NCBI GenBank assembly: GCA_013361095.1
Contig: JAATWA010000001.1
Coordinates: 1-64,000 of the forward strand
DNA length: 64,000 nt
Direction: 5' to 3'
Source: Pseudanabaena biceps
GTDB taxonomy: Bacteria > Cyanobacteriota > Cyanobacteriia > Pseudanabaenales > Pseudanabaenaceae
The notes beneath the pieces were generated by a model. That model saw only the letters and a program-made list of their open reading frames with translations, was not told where the DNA came from and made no database searches. Shown here piece after piece: positions 39,101-46,995 of this stretch. Position 1 is the first letter of the stretch; each line of letters opens with the position of its first letter. The position numbers and the translations under genes were made by a program.

Positions 39101-39120
39101 CAAGGGGCTTAAGCCCCTTG
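39101..39120 (+). terminator. Rho-independent terminator of the putA-type gene
   Basis: CAAGGGGCTTAAGCCCCTTG palindrome, then TTATTTT, 11 bp after the stop. Confidence 0.8.
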
Positions 39121-39256
39121 TTATTTTGGGAGAAATCATGAAGATGATTACTTAAACGATCCAAAAGAGTTGTCTTTTATAGAATATTATCTTTTTTGCT
39201 ATACACTGAATATACGTAGGATCTTGTCAACAAACCGTAGAAAACTGGTAAATTTT

Positions 39257-40714
39257 ATGACTCAAGCATGGCATTATGTTCATTCGTTTACCAGTGATAC
39301 TAGTTTGTTCGGTGGGGTGCGCTCAGTTTCTATTAGTGAGAAATTTGACTCAATTGCTTGTGGTAATGATGATAATACAATTAAGCTATGGAGTCTTACT
39401 AATGGTCAACAATTATCACATTCTTTTAACCATACCAACTCTGTTCGCTCTCTTATTTTTAGTCCACAAGGAAACAAAATTATTAGTGGTGGAGACGATG
39501 GAATTATACGAGTTTGGGATGTAAATACATTGAGAGAGTTGCTAACTTTACAAAAACACTCTAAATCAGTCACAACAATTACGATAAACCCCATTGATAA
39601 TTCTATAGTTAGTGGTAGTGATGACAACACAATTAAAATTTTCAGTATTACAGACGGACAAGAGTTTCAAACACTGCGAGGGCATTCTAGCTATATTCAA
39701 TCTGTTGCTGTCAGTTCAGATGGCTTACTAATTGCTAGTGGAAGTTGTGATCATATAGTCAAAATTTGGCAAACTGGAACGCATGAAGAAATTTTTTCTT
39801 TGTCTGCTCACGTAAAAGATGTTCGTATAGTTATTTTCAGCCCTGACAATAAAACACTTGCTAGTAGTGGAGATGACGGGGATATCATATTATGGGATAT
39901 GAGAACTGGACTATCTAAATGTACTATACAAGGATATTCATGTAGTGTTCGTAGTCTAGGATTTAGTTCTGATGGGCGGTTCCTTGTAAGCGGTGGAGAT
40001 GATGGTTACATTAAAGTTTGGGATTTGATGCAAGATCAACTATCTTGCTCATTTCAAGCGCATTCTGCAGGAATAAGTTCGGTTAATTTTAATTTTGATA
40101 ATCAGGTTATCGTTAGTAGTAGCTGGGATAAAACAGTGAAACTCTGGGTTGTTGAAACTGCAATCCCGAAAATTGAGAAAGTAGGATTCTTTGAAAGTTT
40201 GTTTGGTAAAAAACAATCTAAACTTGAACCAACTTCATCATTGCCAAACTTTATTCTTCAAAAAGTCCACGCAATGAGTAAGAATTTACCTAATCTAACT
40301 GCTCTCAAAACAGATAACACAGAAAATGAAACATATGAATTTCAACAAGAATTTTATGAAATCCCGTTAAGAGATCCCCAATTATCTTTAGAAGATTGGA
40401 ATCGTTGGTTAAAGAAGTGGAAACGTGAAGAAGAAGAGCGCAAGAAAGAAAAGCGTTCTAAGGAAAGGCTTCGTCTCAGAGAAAAACGTTTAAAGATAGA
40501 TCAACAAAGAGAGGAACGGCTCAGGAATGAGCAAAAGTTAAGAGCAGAGAAAATTAGGCAACAGGAAAACAAGAGTAATTCTTCAAGTCAGCAACAGACA
40601 AAAACTGATTTCTGGAATAGTAGTTCATCAAGTAATTCAGGTGATAAGACATATGTTGATGGATACCGTCGCAAAGATGGCACTAATGTTAAAGGACATT
40701 ATCGTAAGAAATAA
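39257..40714 (+). CDS. WD40 beta-propeller protein with charged C-terminal coiled coil
   Basis: 485 residues from ATG 39257 (MTQAWHYVHSF); a longer reading from 39170 is possible but begins with unrelated sequence. Residues ~20-305 hold seven WD40 repeats, visible as NDDNTIKLW, GDDGIIRVW, SDDNTIKIF, SCDHIVKIW, GDDGDIILW, GDDGYIKVW and SWDKTVKLW: one full propeller. Residues ~390-445 are a highly charged helix rich in Lys, Arg and Glu (likely coiled coil), then a Ser/Gln linker. The end YVDGYRRKDGTNVKGHYRKK resembles a short tail seen at the end of many cyanobacterial proteins. No enzyme domain; a scaffold role is an inference. A+T-rich relative to its neighbours, which suggests accessory DNA. 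Confidence 0.85.
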   Translation: MTQAWHYVHSFTSDTSLFGGVRSVSISEKFDSIACGNDDNTIKLWSLTNGQQLSHSFNHTNSVRSLIFSPQGNKIISGGDDGIIRVWDVNTLRELLTLQKHSKSVTTITINPIDNSIVSGSDDNTIKIFSITDGQEFQTLRGHSSYIQSVAVSSDGLLIASGSCDHIVKIWQTGTHEEIFSLSAHVKDVRIVIFSPDNKTLASSGDDGDIILWDMRTGLSKCTIQGYSCSVRSLGFSSDGRFLVSGGDDGYIKVWDLMQDQLSCSFQAHSAGISSVNFNFDNQVIVSSSWDKTVKLWVVETAIPKIEKVGFFESLFGKKQSKLEPTSSLPNFILQKVHAMSKNLPNLTALKTDNTENETYEFQQEFYEIPLRDPQLSLEDWNRWLKKWKREEEERKKEKRSKERLRLREKRLKIDQQREERLRNEQKLRAEKIRQQENKSNSSSQQQTKTDFWNSSSSSNSGDKTYVDGYRRKDGTNVKGHYRKK

Positions 40715-40743
40715 TTAAATGCTATATCGCATCGCCTAAACCT

Positions 40744-41058
40744 ATGACTCAGCCTATTGAACAAAAAATAAAATCACTCGCTCGTTCAGACGTTATGCAA
40801 ACGCTTTCCATGCACCGCCATGAACTAAAAAGACTCGGCGTAAAGTCTTTGCGACTATTTGGCTCTGTCGCAAGAGATGAAGCAAGACCTGATAGTGATA
40901 TTAACTTTTTAGTTGAATTTGTTAGCGACCCCTCATTCTTTGAACTGTTTGAAGTGCAATATTTTCTTGAAGATCTATTCCATTGTAAAATTGATTTAGG
41001 AATGGAAGAATCATTAAAAGAACATTTAAGAGAACCCGTACTCAAGGACGTAATATAG
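40744..41058 (+). CDS. MNT-type nucleotidyltransferase (MntA-like), possible antitoxin
   Basis: 104 residues with one minimal nucleotidyltransferase domain: LRLFGSVARDEARPDSDINF. The GS...DxD signature is there but the last Asp of DxD is Asn (SDIN for SDID), which would weaken or abolish metal binding. Family members usually sit upstream of a HEPN toxin (HepT) and AMPylate it. Here no HEPN gene follows; an IS5-like element begins inside the stop codon and the ndh operon lies beyond. The stop TAG is formed by the TA target duplication plus the first base of the element. Without the element it would be TAA at the same spot, so the protein is not truncated. It is 29 bp downstream of the WD40 gene. 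Confidence 0.82.
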   Translation: MTQPIEQKIKSLARSDVMQTLSMHRHELKRLGVKSLRLFGSVARDEARPDSDINFLVEFVSDPSFFELFEVQYFLEDLFHCKIDLGMEESLKEHLREPVLKDVI

Positions 41059-41973
41059 AGCGTGTTTGAGAAGTTTTTAGCAACAAAAAAAGGTACAAAA
41101 AAGCCCCCAAAGGTATAGCCTGTCAATATACAAAAAACTAAAGACAGCCCTATAGAAGCAACAAAGAAATCATACCCCACAGACTTAAACGATGATCAAT
41201 ATGAACTGGTAAAAGACTTGATTCCCGCCGCAGGAACGGGTGGTCGCAAAAGAAGTGTGGATATTAGAGCCGTACTCAATGGCATTTTCTACATAAATGC
41301 CGCAGGATGCGCGTGGCGAATGCTGCCTCATGACTTTCCAGTATGGCAGACTGTGATGGTTACTTTCGCCATTGGCGAATTACGAAAACATGGCAAGAGA
41401 TTAACGCTAAATTGCAACAATGGTATCGAGTTAGTGAAGGAAGAGAAGCCACGCCCAGTGCAGGATGTATTGACAGTCAATCAACAAAAATCGCTAGTCA
41501 ATTAGCATCACCTGAAGAAGTTGGTATTGATGGTGGCAAACTATTCAATGGGCGCAAACGACATATTCTGGTGGATACATTGGGTTTGCTGATGATGGTG
41601 GTTGTTACTGCGGCAAATCTTAATGATCGCAAGGGTGCAGTCATGGTTTTAGAAAAACTTAACCAAATTCGCGACCGATTCCCACGTTTATCAACGATTT
41701 GGGTCGATCGTGGCTATAACGGTAAAGCTTTCATTATGGCGATTCTGCATACTTTTTACTGGTGTTTGCAGGTTGTTGTCCCTCCTGCGGGGCAAAAAGG
41801 CTTTGTTGTCCAACAGAAGCGTTGGGTGATTGAACGTACTTTTGATTGGTTTTCTCGCTTTCGGCGTTTGAACAGACAATATGAACTTTTACCCGAAACT
41901 TCTGAGGCTTTTTTCTATGTTGGCATGATTCAGATCCTCCTTAAACGCCTCGCTTAACTTCTCAAACACACTC
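41058..41973 (+). mobile_element. IS5-family-like insertion sequence, 916 bp
   Basis: Terminal inverted repeats GAGCGTGTTTGAGAAGTT (41058) and GAGTGTGTTTGAGAAGTT (inverted, ending 41973) match at 17 of 18 positions. TA lies on each side (41056..41057, 41974..41975), matching a 2-bp TA target duplication as in the IS427-type group. It carries a transposase in two frames. Both ends are clean, so it is recent or still complete in length. Confidence 0.88.
41110..41957 (+). pseudogene. IS5-like DDE transposase split in two frames
   Basis: The first frame is open from just after 41110 (no good ATG) and reads [34 protein letters not shown] and [17 protein letters not shown]. The second frame (from 41343) continues with GYFRHWR...GIDGGKLFNGRKRHILVDTLG, VDRGYNGK and the end VIERTFDWFSRFRRLNRQYE. 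The break falls at WQTV/GYFRHW, where one codon position is lost (GTGATGG). Programmed frameshifting occurs in related elements, but I see no slippery run at the joint, so a real mutation or sequence error is at least as likely. The DDE residues are all in the second frame. Confidence 0.75.
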
Positions 41974-41999
41974 TAATGTTGTACGGTTGTAGCCATATT

Positions 42000-42038
42000 A
42001 AAAGAAAGAAGCACCCAATGGGTGCTTCTTTCTTTTAA
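42000..42038 (-). terminator. Terminator of the ndhC-K-J operon
   Basis: AAAAGAAAGAAGCACCCA stem with its complement, placed right at the ndhJ stop on its downstream side and T-rich in that direction. Confidence 0.75.
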
Positions 42039-42577
42039 TACGCGTCTTGTAACTCGTAAAAGTCTGGTGTGACATAATCCTTTCGCATCGGATAGCCGAT
42101 CCAGTCTTCAGGCATCAAAATCCGCTTGAGATTGGGATGTCCTTCGTAGATGATGCCGTACATATCGAAGGTTTCGCGCTCTTGCCAATCCGCAGTTTTC
42201 CAGATCCAATAGACCGATGGACAGCGAGGATCGGCGCGAGGGAGAAATACCTTAATGCGGACTTCCTCAAGGCGATCGCTTTTAGCAATTCCCTCATCAC
42301 TGAGCTTAGCCAGATGATACATACTCACCAAGCTATCGCCAGCACCTGAGTCATAACCACATTGACACATCATGTAGTTAAAGCCATAGGCATAGAGAGC
42401 CGTCGAAAAAGGTAATAGAAACTGGCGATCAATTTTTAAAATAGGAACGCCTTGTTTATCTAAACCCAAAAACTCATGCTCAAAGCCATTGCTAGTTAGC
42501 CATTGAGAAACGGTCGCCGTTACCTCAGTTGTGACTAAGGCTGCGTCTTGGTTTGTTAATTCTAGATTATCTGCCAA
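42035..42577 (-). CDS. ndhJ: NdhJ, NDH-1 subunit J
   Basis: Subunit of the NDH-1 plastoquinone/ferredoxin oxidoreductase of the thylakoid, in respiration and cyclic electron flow (homologue of the 30-kDa NuoC subunit). 180 residues. The C-terminal signature is [39 protein letters not shown], close to the family consensus. Third gene of ndhC-K-J with an 11-bp overlap with ndhK, so translation is probably coupled. Terminator follows. Confidence 0.95.
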   Translation of the reverse strand: MADNLELTNQDAALVTTEVTATVSQWLTSNGFEHEFLGLDKQGVPILKIDRQFLLPFSTALYAYGFNYMMCQCGYDSGAGDSLVSMYHLAKLSDEGIAKSDRLEEVRIKVFLPRADPRCPSVYWIWKTADWQERETFDMYGIIYEGHPNLKRILMPEDWIGYPMRKDYVTPDFYELQDAY

Positions 42578-43313
42578 CGGTTTCGACCTCCTTTTGAGCC
42601 ATTTGCAAAGCAGGTAAGGGAATACCCGATTCTACTAATTCCTTAGGCGGAGAGATACGGCTAGGCATTTCCAGATATTGTCCTGTCAAGATCGGCGCAA
42701 CCACTTTCATTTCATGCTTGATGGCATAGTAACGGTGAGTGCGATTGAGCGTAGCGCGTTCTTTAAATCCTTCCGAACCAATCTTTTTGCGGAGTTTGAT
42801 GATGGCATCCATAATCGCTTCAGGACGAGGAGGGCATCCAGGAATATACACATCAACAGGGATCAGCTTATCTACGCCGCGTACTGTCGTATAGGAGTCG
42901 CTGCTAAACATTCCGCCTGTAATTGTGCAAGCGCCCATCGCGATTACATATTTGGGTTCTTGCATCTGTTCATAGAGACGAACTAGGGCAGGAGCCATTT
43001 TCATGGTCACAGTGCCAGCGACGATGATTAGGTCAGCCTGACGAGGGCTAGAACGTGGCAAGAGTCCAAAGCGATCAAAATCAAATCTAGAGCCGATCAT
43101 GGCTGCAAATTCAATAAAGCAACAGCTAGTGCCGTAAAGCATTGGCCAGAGGCTAGACATTCTTGACCAGTTATAGAGGTCGTTTAGGGTAGTCAAAACG
43201 ACGTTGTTAGATAGGTCTTGAGTAATCTGAGGCTTTTCGGCGGGGTTAATGAGACGTTGGGTCTGTTCTTCAATGCTAAAGTCAAGACCAACATTTTCGG
43301 ATTTCATGACCAT
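42567..43313 (-). CDS. ndhK: NdhK, NDH-1 subunit K (N2 iron-sulfur subunit)
   Basis: Carries the terminal 4Fe-4S cluster N2 (NuoB homologue). 248 residues from ATG 43313, chosen for the AAGGAG seven bases upstream; an ATG at 43307 overlapping the ndhC stop (ATGA) is the alternative. The cluster Cys are in [17 protein letters not shown] and [11 protein letters not shown]. Middle gene of the operon. Confidence 0.95.
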   Translation of the reverse strand: MVMKSENVGLDFSIEEQTQRLINPAEKPQITQDLSNNVVLTTLNDLYNWSRMSSLWPMLYGTSCCFIEFAAMIGSRFDFDRFGLLPRSSPRQADLIIVAGTVTMKMAPALVRLYEQMQEPKYVIAMGACTITGGMFSSDSYTTVRGVDKLIPVDVYIPGCPPRPEAIMDAIIKLRKKIGSEGFKERATLNRTHRYYAIKHEMKVVAPILTGQYLEMPSRISPPKELVESGIPLPALQMAQKEVETVGR

Positions 43314-43663
43314 TCTAAGGCTCCTTTTCTCCAAGCGTAGACTAGACCTAACACTAGAATGCTAATAAATATAAGCGCTTCTACAAAGGCTAGTAGCCCT
43401 AGTTTACTAAATGCGATCGCCCAAGGATAGAGAAACACGGTTTCTACATCAAAAATGACGAAGGCAAGAGCGAACATATAATAACGAATATTAAATTGTA
43501 TCCACGCGCCGCCAATCGGTTCGCAGCCAGACTCATAGGTGGTGCGTCCTGCGGCTCCTGACTGTTTGGGGCTGAGTAATCCTGAGAGTGCCAGTCCCGA
43601 TAGGGGAACGAGCGTGCAAATGATGATAAATACCAGTAGGTATTCGTATCCGCTTAAGACCAA
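43304..43663 (-). CDS. ndhC: NdhC, NDH-1 subunit 3
   Basis: 119 residues, three membrane helices ([53 protein letters not shown]). The loop between TM1 and TM2 has [10 protein letters not shown], the family Cys motif near the quinone site. First gene of the operon; its promoter must lie in 43664..43977. Confidence 0.95.
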   Translation of the reverse strand: MVLSGYEYLLVFIIICTLVPLSGLALSGLLSPKQSGAAGRTTYESGCEPIGGAWIQFNIRYYMFALAFVIFDVETVFLYPWAIAFSKLGLLAFVEALIFISILVLGLVYAWRKGALEWS

Positions 43664-43977
43664 AATTTATTACCTCTTTTGTTACTCCAACTTAGGAGAT
43701 GCTGACTTCATTATATGGGTGCAATGGTAGATGAAAATTTGTAACAGACTAGAAATTTTTCTATGGATCGGCTTATATAATTGAAACTTATATCAAAATC
43801 TGGCGCTAAACGTTTCTGATCTATAGATCTTGACGGCGATCGCTAGTTTTTAAATTATGCCCAAATACTTAAAAAGCGCTTTTATTGCTGTTTTTACTAC
43901 TGATTTAAAACTTATGCTGGGCATTGCCCAGCATGGTTAATCAAGCAAATTTTAATTAAAAAAGTTTAGGAGAATCC
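43664..43977. promoter_or_regulatory. Divergent control region of ndhC and ho1
   Basis: 314 bp without a gene. It contains a perfect palindrome GATCTATAGATC at 43818..43829 overlapping by two bases a TTGACG (-35-like, 43830..43835) upstream of ho1, with AATTAT 17 bp further (poor -10). A short hairpin GCTGGGCATTGCCCAGC lies near 43916. AGGAGA sits just before the ho1 ATG. Confidence 0.45.
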
Positions 43978-44712
43978 ATGAGTCAAGGTTTAGCAACGCT
44001 TTTGCGTGTAGGCACACAAAAATCTCACTCCGCAGCCGAGAGTACAGATTTCATCAAATGCTTTTTAAAAGGCGTGGTGGACAAGTCTTCCTATAGCAAA
44101 CTGGTCGGCAACCTTTACTTTGTTTACAAGGCGATCGAGGCAGAGTTTGAAGTCCATAAAAATGATCCAGTTTTAAGCAAGCTCTATTACCGTGAGCTAT
44201 GGCGCGAAAAGAGTCTCGAACTAGATATGCTCTTTTACTTTGGCTCTAATTGGCGCGAAACCGTCAAGCCCACACCCGCTTGCGAAAAATATCTGGCGCG
44301 TATCCGTGAAATCTCCGCTAATGATCCTGTGTTGTTAGTTGCTCACGCTTACACCCGTTACATGGGAGATCTCTCTGGCGGTCAAATCCTGAAGAAGATT
44401 GCTAAGGAAGCAATGGGTTTACAGGAAGGCGACGGTACTGCTTTTTATGAGTTTGATGATATTCGTAATGCTGGCGAATTCAAAAAAGGCTATCGTGAGG
44501 CGCTGGATACTCTGCCCGTAGATGCTGCCACTGCCGAGCGCATTGTCGAAGAAGCTAATGATTCCTTCCATATGAATATGGCGATGTTTCGTGAGCTAGA
44601 GGGTAATTGGTTCCTTGCTTTAACTAAGTTTGGTTGGAATTCTCTAGTTACCAAGATTAAGGGTGAACCCAAGGCTAACTCTGCTCGTCGTGAATCTAAG
44701 GCTGCTAGCTAA
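43978..44712 (+). CDS. ho1: Heme oxygenase (biliverdin-forming)
   Basis: Opens heme to biliverdin IXalpha, CO and iron with ferredoxin; biliverdin is then reduced to phycocyanobilin for phycobilisomes. 244 residues, the usual cyanobacterial length. Proximal heme His in GTQKSHSAAEST (~residue 17); distal helix YTRYMGDLSGGQILKK (~125-140); DIRNAGEFKKGYREALDTLP and the C-terminal FHMNMAMFRELEGNW. It has a good RBS (AGGAGA) and its own terminator. The hemB gene of the same pathway is in the repeat region. Confidence 0.96.
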   Translation: MSQGLATLLRVGTQKSHSAAESTDFIKCFLKGVVDKSSYSKLVGNLYFVYKAIEAEFEVHKNDPVLSKLYYRELWREKSLELDMLFYFGSNWRETVKPTPACEKYLARIREISANDPVLLVAHAYTRYMGDLSGGQILKKIAKEAMGLQEGDGTAFYEFDDIRNAGEFKKGYREALDTLPVDAATAERIVEEANDSFHMNMAMFRELEGNWFLALTKFGWNSLVTKIKGEPKANSARRESKAAS

Positions 44713-44718
44713 TTGCAC

Positions 44719-44759
44719 AAAAAAAGAGAGGCAGTGCATAGCACTGCCTCTCTTTTTTT
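44719..44759 (+). terminator. Rho-independent terminator of ho1
   Basis: AAAAAGAGAGGCAGTGC stem, TATAGC-like short loop, complement, then a T7 run; 7 bp after the stop. Confidence 0.85.
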
Positions 44760-44797
44760 GTGCTAATTGTAATTTATAGCTACTCCCTTCCTAGCCT

Positions 44798-44855
44798 CAA
44801 AACCCAAGAATTAATATTGCGACGCGAAGCGTCGCAATATTAATTCTTGGGTTTG
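44798..44855. repeat. Intergenic palindrome
   Basis: AAACCCAAGAATTAATATTG stem with complement and GACGC-GAA-GCGTC centre; preceded by ACTCCCTTCCTAG. It lies 40 bp upstream of dnaX. Confidence 0.85.
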
Positions 44856-44895
44856 AAAAGAGTATAATTCTTTGCTTGAGTATCAATGTGTTTTT

Positions 44896-46818
44896 ATGGG
44901 CTACGAGCCGCTACATCACAAATACCGTCCTCAGCTTTTTGCTGACCTTGTTGGACAAGAGGCGATCGCCCATACCCTGTCAAATGCATTGAACACTGGG
45001 CGGATTGCGCCTGCTTATCTATTTACGGGCGCACGCGGTACTGGAAAAACTTCGAGTGCGCGGATCATGGCAAAATCGCTCAATTGCCTAAGTTCTGACA
45101 GTCCTACGCCTAATCCTTGCGGTAAATGTGAGCTGTGCCATAGCATCGCCAATGGTAATGCCTTAGATATTACAGAAATCGACGCGGCAAGTAATACAGG
45201 CGTTGACAATATTCGCGAGTTAATCGAACGCGCTCAGTTTGCTCCTGTCAGAGCGAGATTTAAGGTTTATATAATTGACGAATGCCATATGCTCAGTACC
45301 GCAGCATTTAATGCGCTTCTCAAAACCTTAGAAGAGCCGCCCGATCGCGTTACTTTTATTCTTGCAACTACTGATCCACAGCGCGTATTGCCGACCATTA
45401 TTTCGCGATGTCAGCGATTTGACTTTCGGCGGATTCCTTTAGATGCGATGGTGAAGCATTTAGGAAAGATTGCGGCAAATGAGAACATTAATATCCAGAT
45501 AGAAGCGGTGACTTTAGTTGCTCAAATTGCACAGGGTGGGCTGCGTGATGCGGAATCTTTGTTGGATCAATTGAGTTTATTGGATGGAGAGATTACGGTT
45601 GAAGCGGTTTGGGATTTGGTGGGTTCTGTACCTGAGCAAGATTTATTATCACTGATTGAAGCGATCGCGTCGGATCATTCCACACAACTGATTGAATATG
45701 TGCGGCGGATCATGGATCGAGGGCGCGAACCCTTGATTGTGTTGCAGAATTTGGCAAATGTCTATCGAGATTTATTAATTGCTAAGACCGCTAGCGATCG
45801 CAGTGATTTGGTCGCTATGACTAGTTCTGGATGGGAGCGATTGAGTCAACTGGCGCGGAGTTTGCCGATTCCTAATATTTTGTTAGGGCAGCAACATTTG
45901 AGATCGGCTGAATTACAAATCCGTAATTCCAATCAACCTCGTTTGTGGTTAGAAGTTACGCTTATGGGGTTACTGCCCTCAGCACAGAGTGCGATCGCGC
46001 AGTCTTCTCAGCCTGCACCAGTATTTACGCCTCCGCGAAATATTGCCCCAACTCCACAGTTTACTCCGCAAGCCCCTAAAAGTAACCCTGCTGCGCCATT
46101 ACCAACGACTCCCCAAGCACAACCAAGTGCCATTGCTCAGCCTTCCACAATTGAGCCGAATTCTACATCTATTGCGGAAACTCCGATCTCCTCTGGGATT
46201 GATGACTTTGAGAATATTGCTTCCGTTGGTTATGATCTTGAGCAATTATGGCAGAACATTCTGGCAATGTTGCCCACACCAACTAAGTATGTCTTTATCC
46301 AAATCCAAGCGCGGATTTTGACTATTGATAGTGGCAGTGTCAAGGTTGGCTTAGGTGGAAATCGTGATGAAACCACTAAAAATATTGTGGTGCAGAAGCG
46401 TCCTGAATTGGAAGATGTGTTTGCAAAACATCTGCAACGCCCGATTAAGGTGATGTTTACTTTTGTCGCTGCATCGCCGCCCACTGAAGTAGTTCCAATT
46501 CCTTCACATCTTCCTGTTAGTCCAGCGATCGCATCGCCACCGATTTCAGTCAGTCCTGTAAATCGCCCGATTCCACAGTCAGCGCCTATTGTTGCCGCAG
46601 CTACGGAGCCAATGGCAAATGTAGCGCCGAATCCAGTTAGTCTAGAACCAGCACTACCGAACAATCCGCCGCCCCCACAGGCTAGAGGCTATGTGGGCAT
46701 GTCAGAGGATGACAGGGTAATTAAGAATATTGCCGAGTTGTTTAATGGACAGATTGTCGATCTTGACGATGAAGCTACTAGTGAAACCACCACTGAAGTC
46801 ACTAATCAGGATATTTAA
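44896..46818 (+). CDS. dnaX: DnaX, DNA polymerase III subunits gamma/tau
   Basis: Clamp-loader ATPase of the replisome. 640 residues from ATG 44896 (MGYEPLHHKYRPQLF); a TTG 24 bp upstream is less likely. AAA+ domain at ~1-240: Walker A GARGTGKTSSARI, zinc-binding Cys in CGKCELCHS, Walker B IDECHML, sensor 1 ILATTDP and arginine-finger SRCQRFDF. Domain III runs to ~365. Residues ~370-440 and 520-600 are Pro/Ala-rich linkers, with a tau-like C-terminal segment between and after them. Ends YVGMSEDDRVIKNIAELFNGQIVDL, a cyanobacterial-type tail. Some cyanobacteria have an intein here; this gene has none. Confidence 0.94.
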   Translation: MGYEPLHHKYRPQLFADLVGQEAIAHTLSNALNTGRIAPAYLFTGARGTGKTSSARIMAKSLNCLSSDSPTPNPCGKCELCHSIANGNALDITEIDAASNTGVDNIRELIERAQFAPVRARFKVYIIDECHMLSTAAFNALLKTLEEPPDRVTFILATTDPQRVLPTIISRCQRFDFRRIPLDAMVKHLGKIAANENINIQIEAVTLVAQIAQGGLRDAESLLDQLSLLDGEITVEAVWDLVGSVPEQDLLSLIEAIASDHSTQLIEYVRRIMDRGREPLIVLQNLANVYRDLLIAKTASDRSDLVAMTSSGWERLSQLARSLPIPNILLGQQHLRSAELQIRNSNQPRLWLEVTLMGLLPSAQSAIAQSSQPAPVFTPPRNIAPTPQFTPQAPKSNPAAPLPTTPQAQPSAIAQPSTIEPNSTSIAETPISSGIDDFENIASVGYDLEQLWQNILAMLPTPTKYVFIQIQARILTIDSGSVKVGLGGNRDETTKNIVVQKRPELEDVFAKHLQRPIKVMFTFVAASPPTEVVPIPSHLPVSPAIASPPISVSPVNRPIPQSAPIVAAATEPMANVAPNPVSLEPALPNNPPPPQARGYVGMSEDDRVIKNIAELFNGQIVDLDDEATSETTTEVTNQDI

Positions 46819-46832
46819 GTGGTTACTCCCCT

Positions 46833-46995
46833 CGCAGTGAATGATTAGGGTGGTCAGGGATTACAGAACGAGTGTATGAATGTACGCTTACTCCATAAAA
46901 ATCCAAAATTTCAAGAGTTGACTGAATCGCAGAAGCAGAAGAATCGAGGATTTAGACGTCAACGAGTCGAATGTGAACATGCCCATGTAGGATTG
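46833..46995 (+). pseudogene. Relic of an IS transposase 3' end
   Basis: The frame from about 46857 reads GLQNECMNVRLLHKNPKFQELTESQKQKNRGFRRQRVECEHAHVG, split here into shorter motifs: LTESQKQKNRGFRRQ and RVECEHAHVG. They match the last part of DDE_Tnp_4 transposases (normally LTxEQKxxNRxxSxxRVxVEHxxGxxK). The catalytic His-like HA is preserved but there is no upstream half, start codon or inverted repeat. The relic ends at the 3' end of the ABC1 gene. Confidence is limited because only ~45 codons remain. Confidence 0.55.

Noticed and set aside
40749..41180. 143-codon frame on the minus strand over the nucleotidyltransferase and IS end
   Set aside because: Antisense to a recognisable gene, crosses the insertion boundary and resembles no family.
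41110..41957. Programmed frameshift of the IS5-like transposase
   Set aside because: No A/T slippery heptamer at the WQTV/GYFRHW joint; a one-codon-position loss is equally explained by mutation or base-calling error, so only a split transposase is reported.
44896..46818. Possible intein in dnaX
   Set aside because: Split inteins are known in cyanobacterial replication genes, but the AAA+ motifs are continuous and the length fits an intein-free protein.
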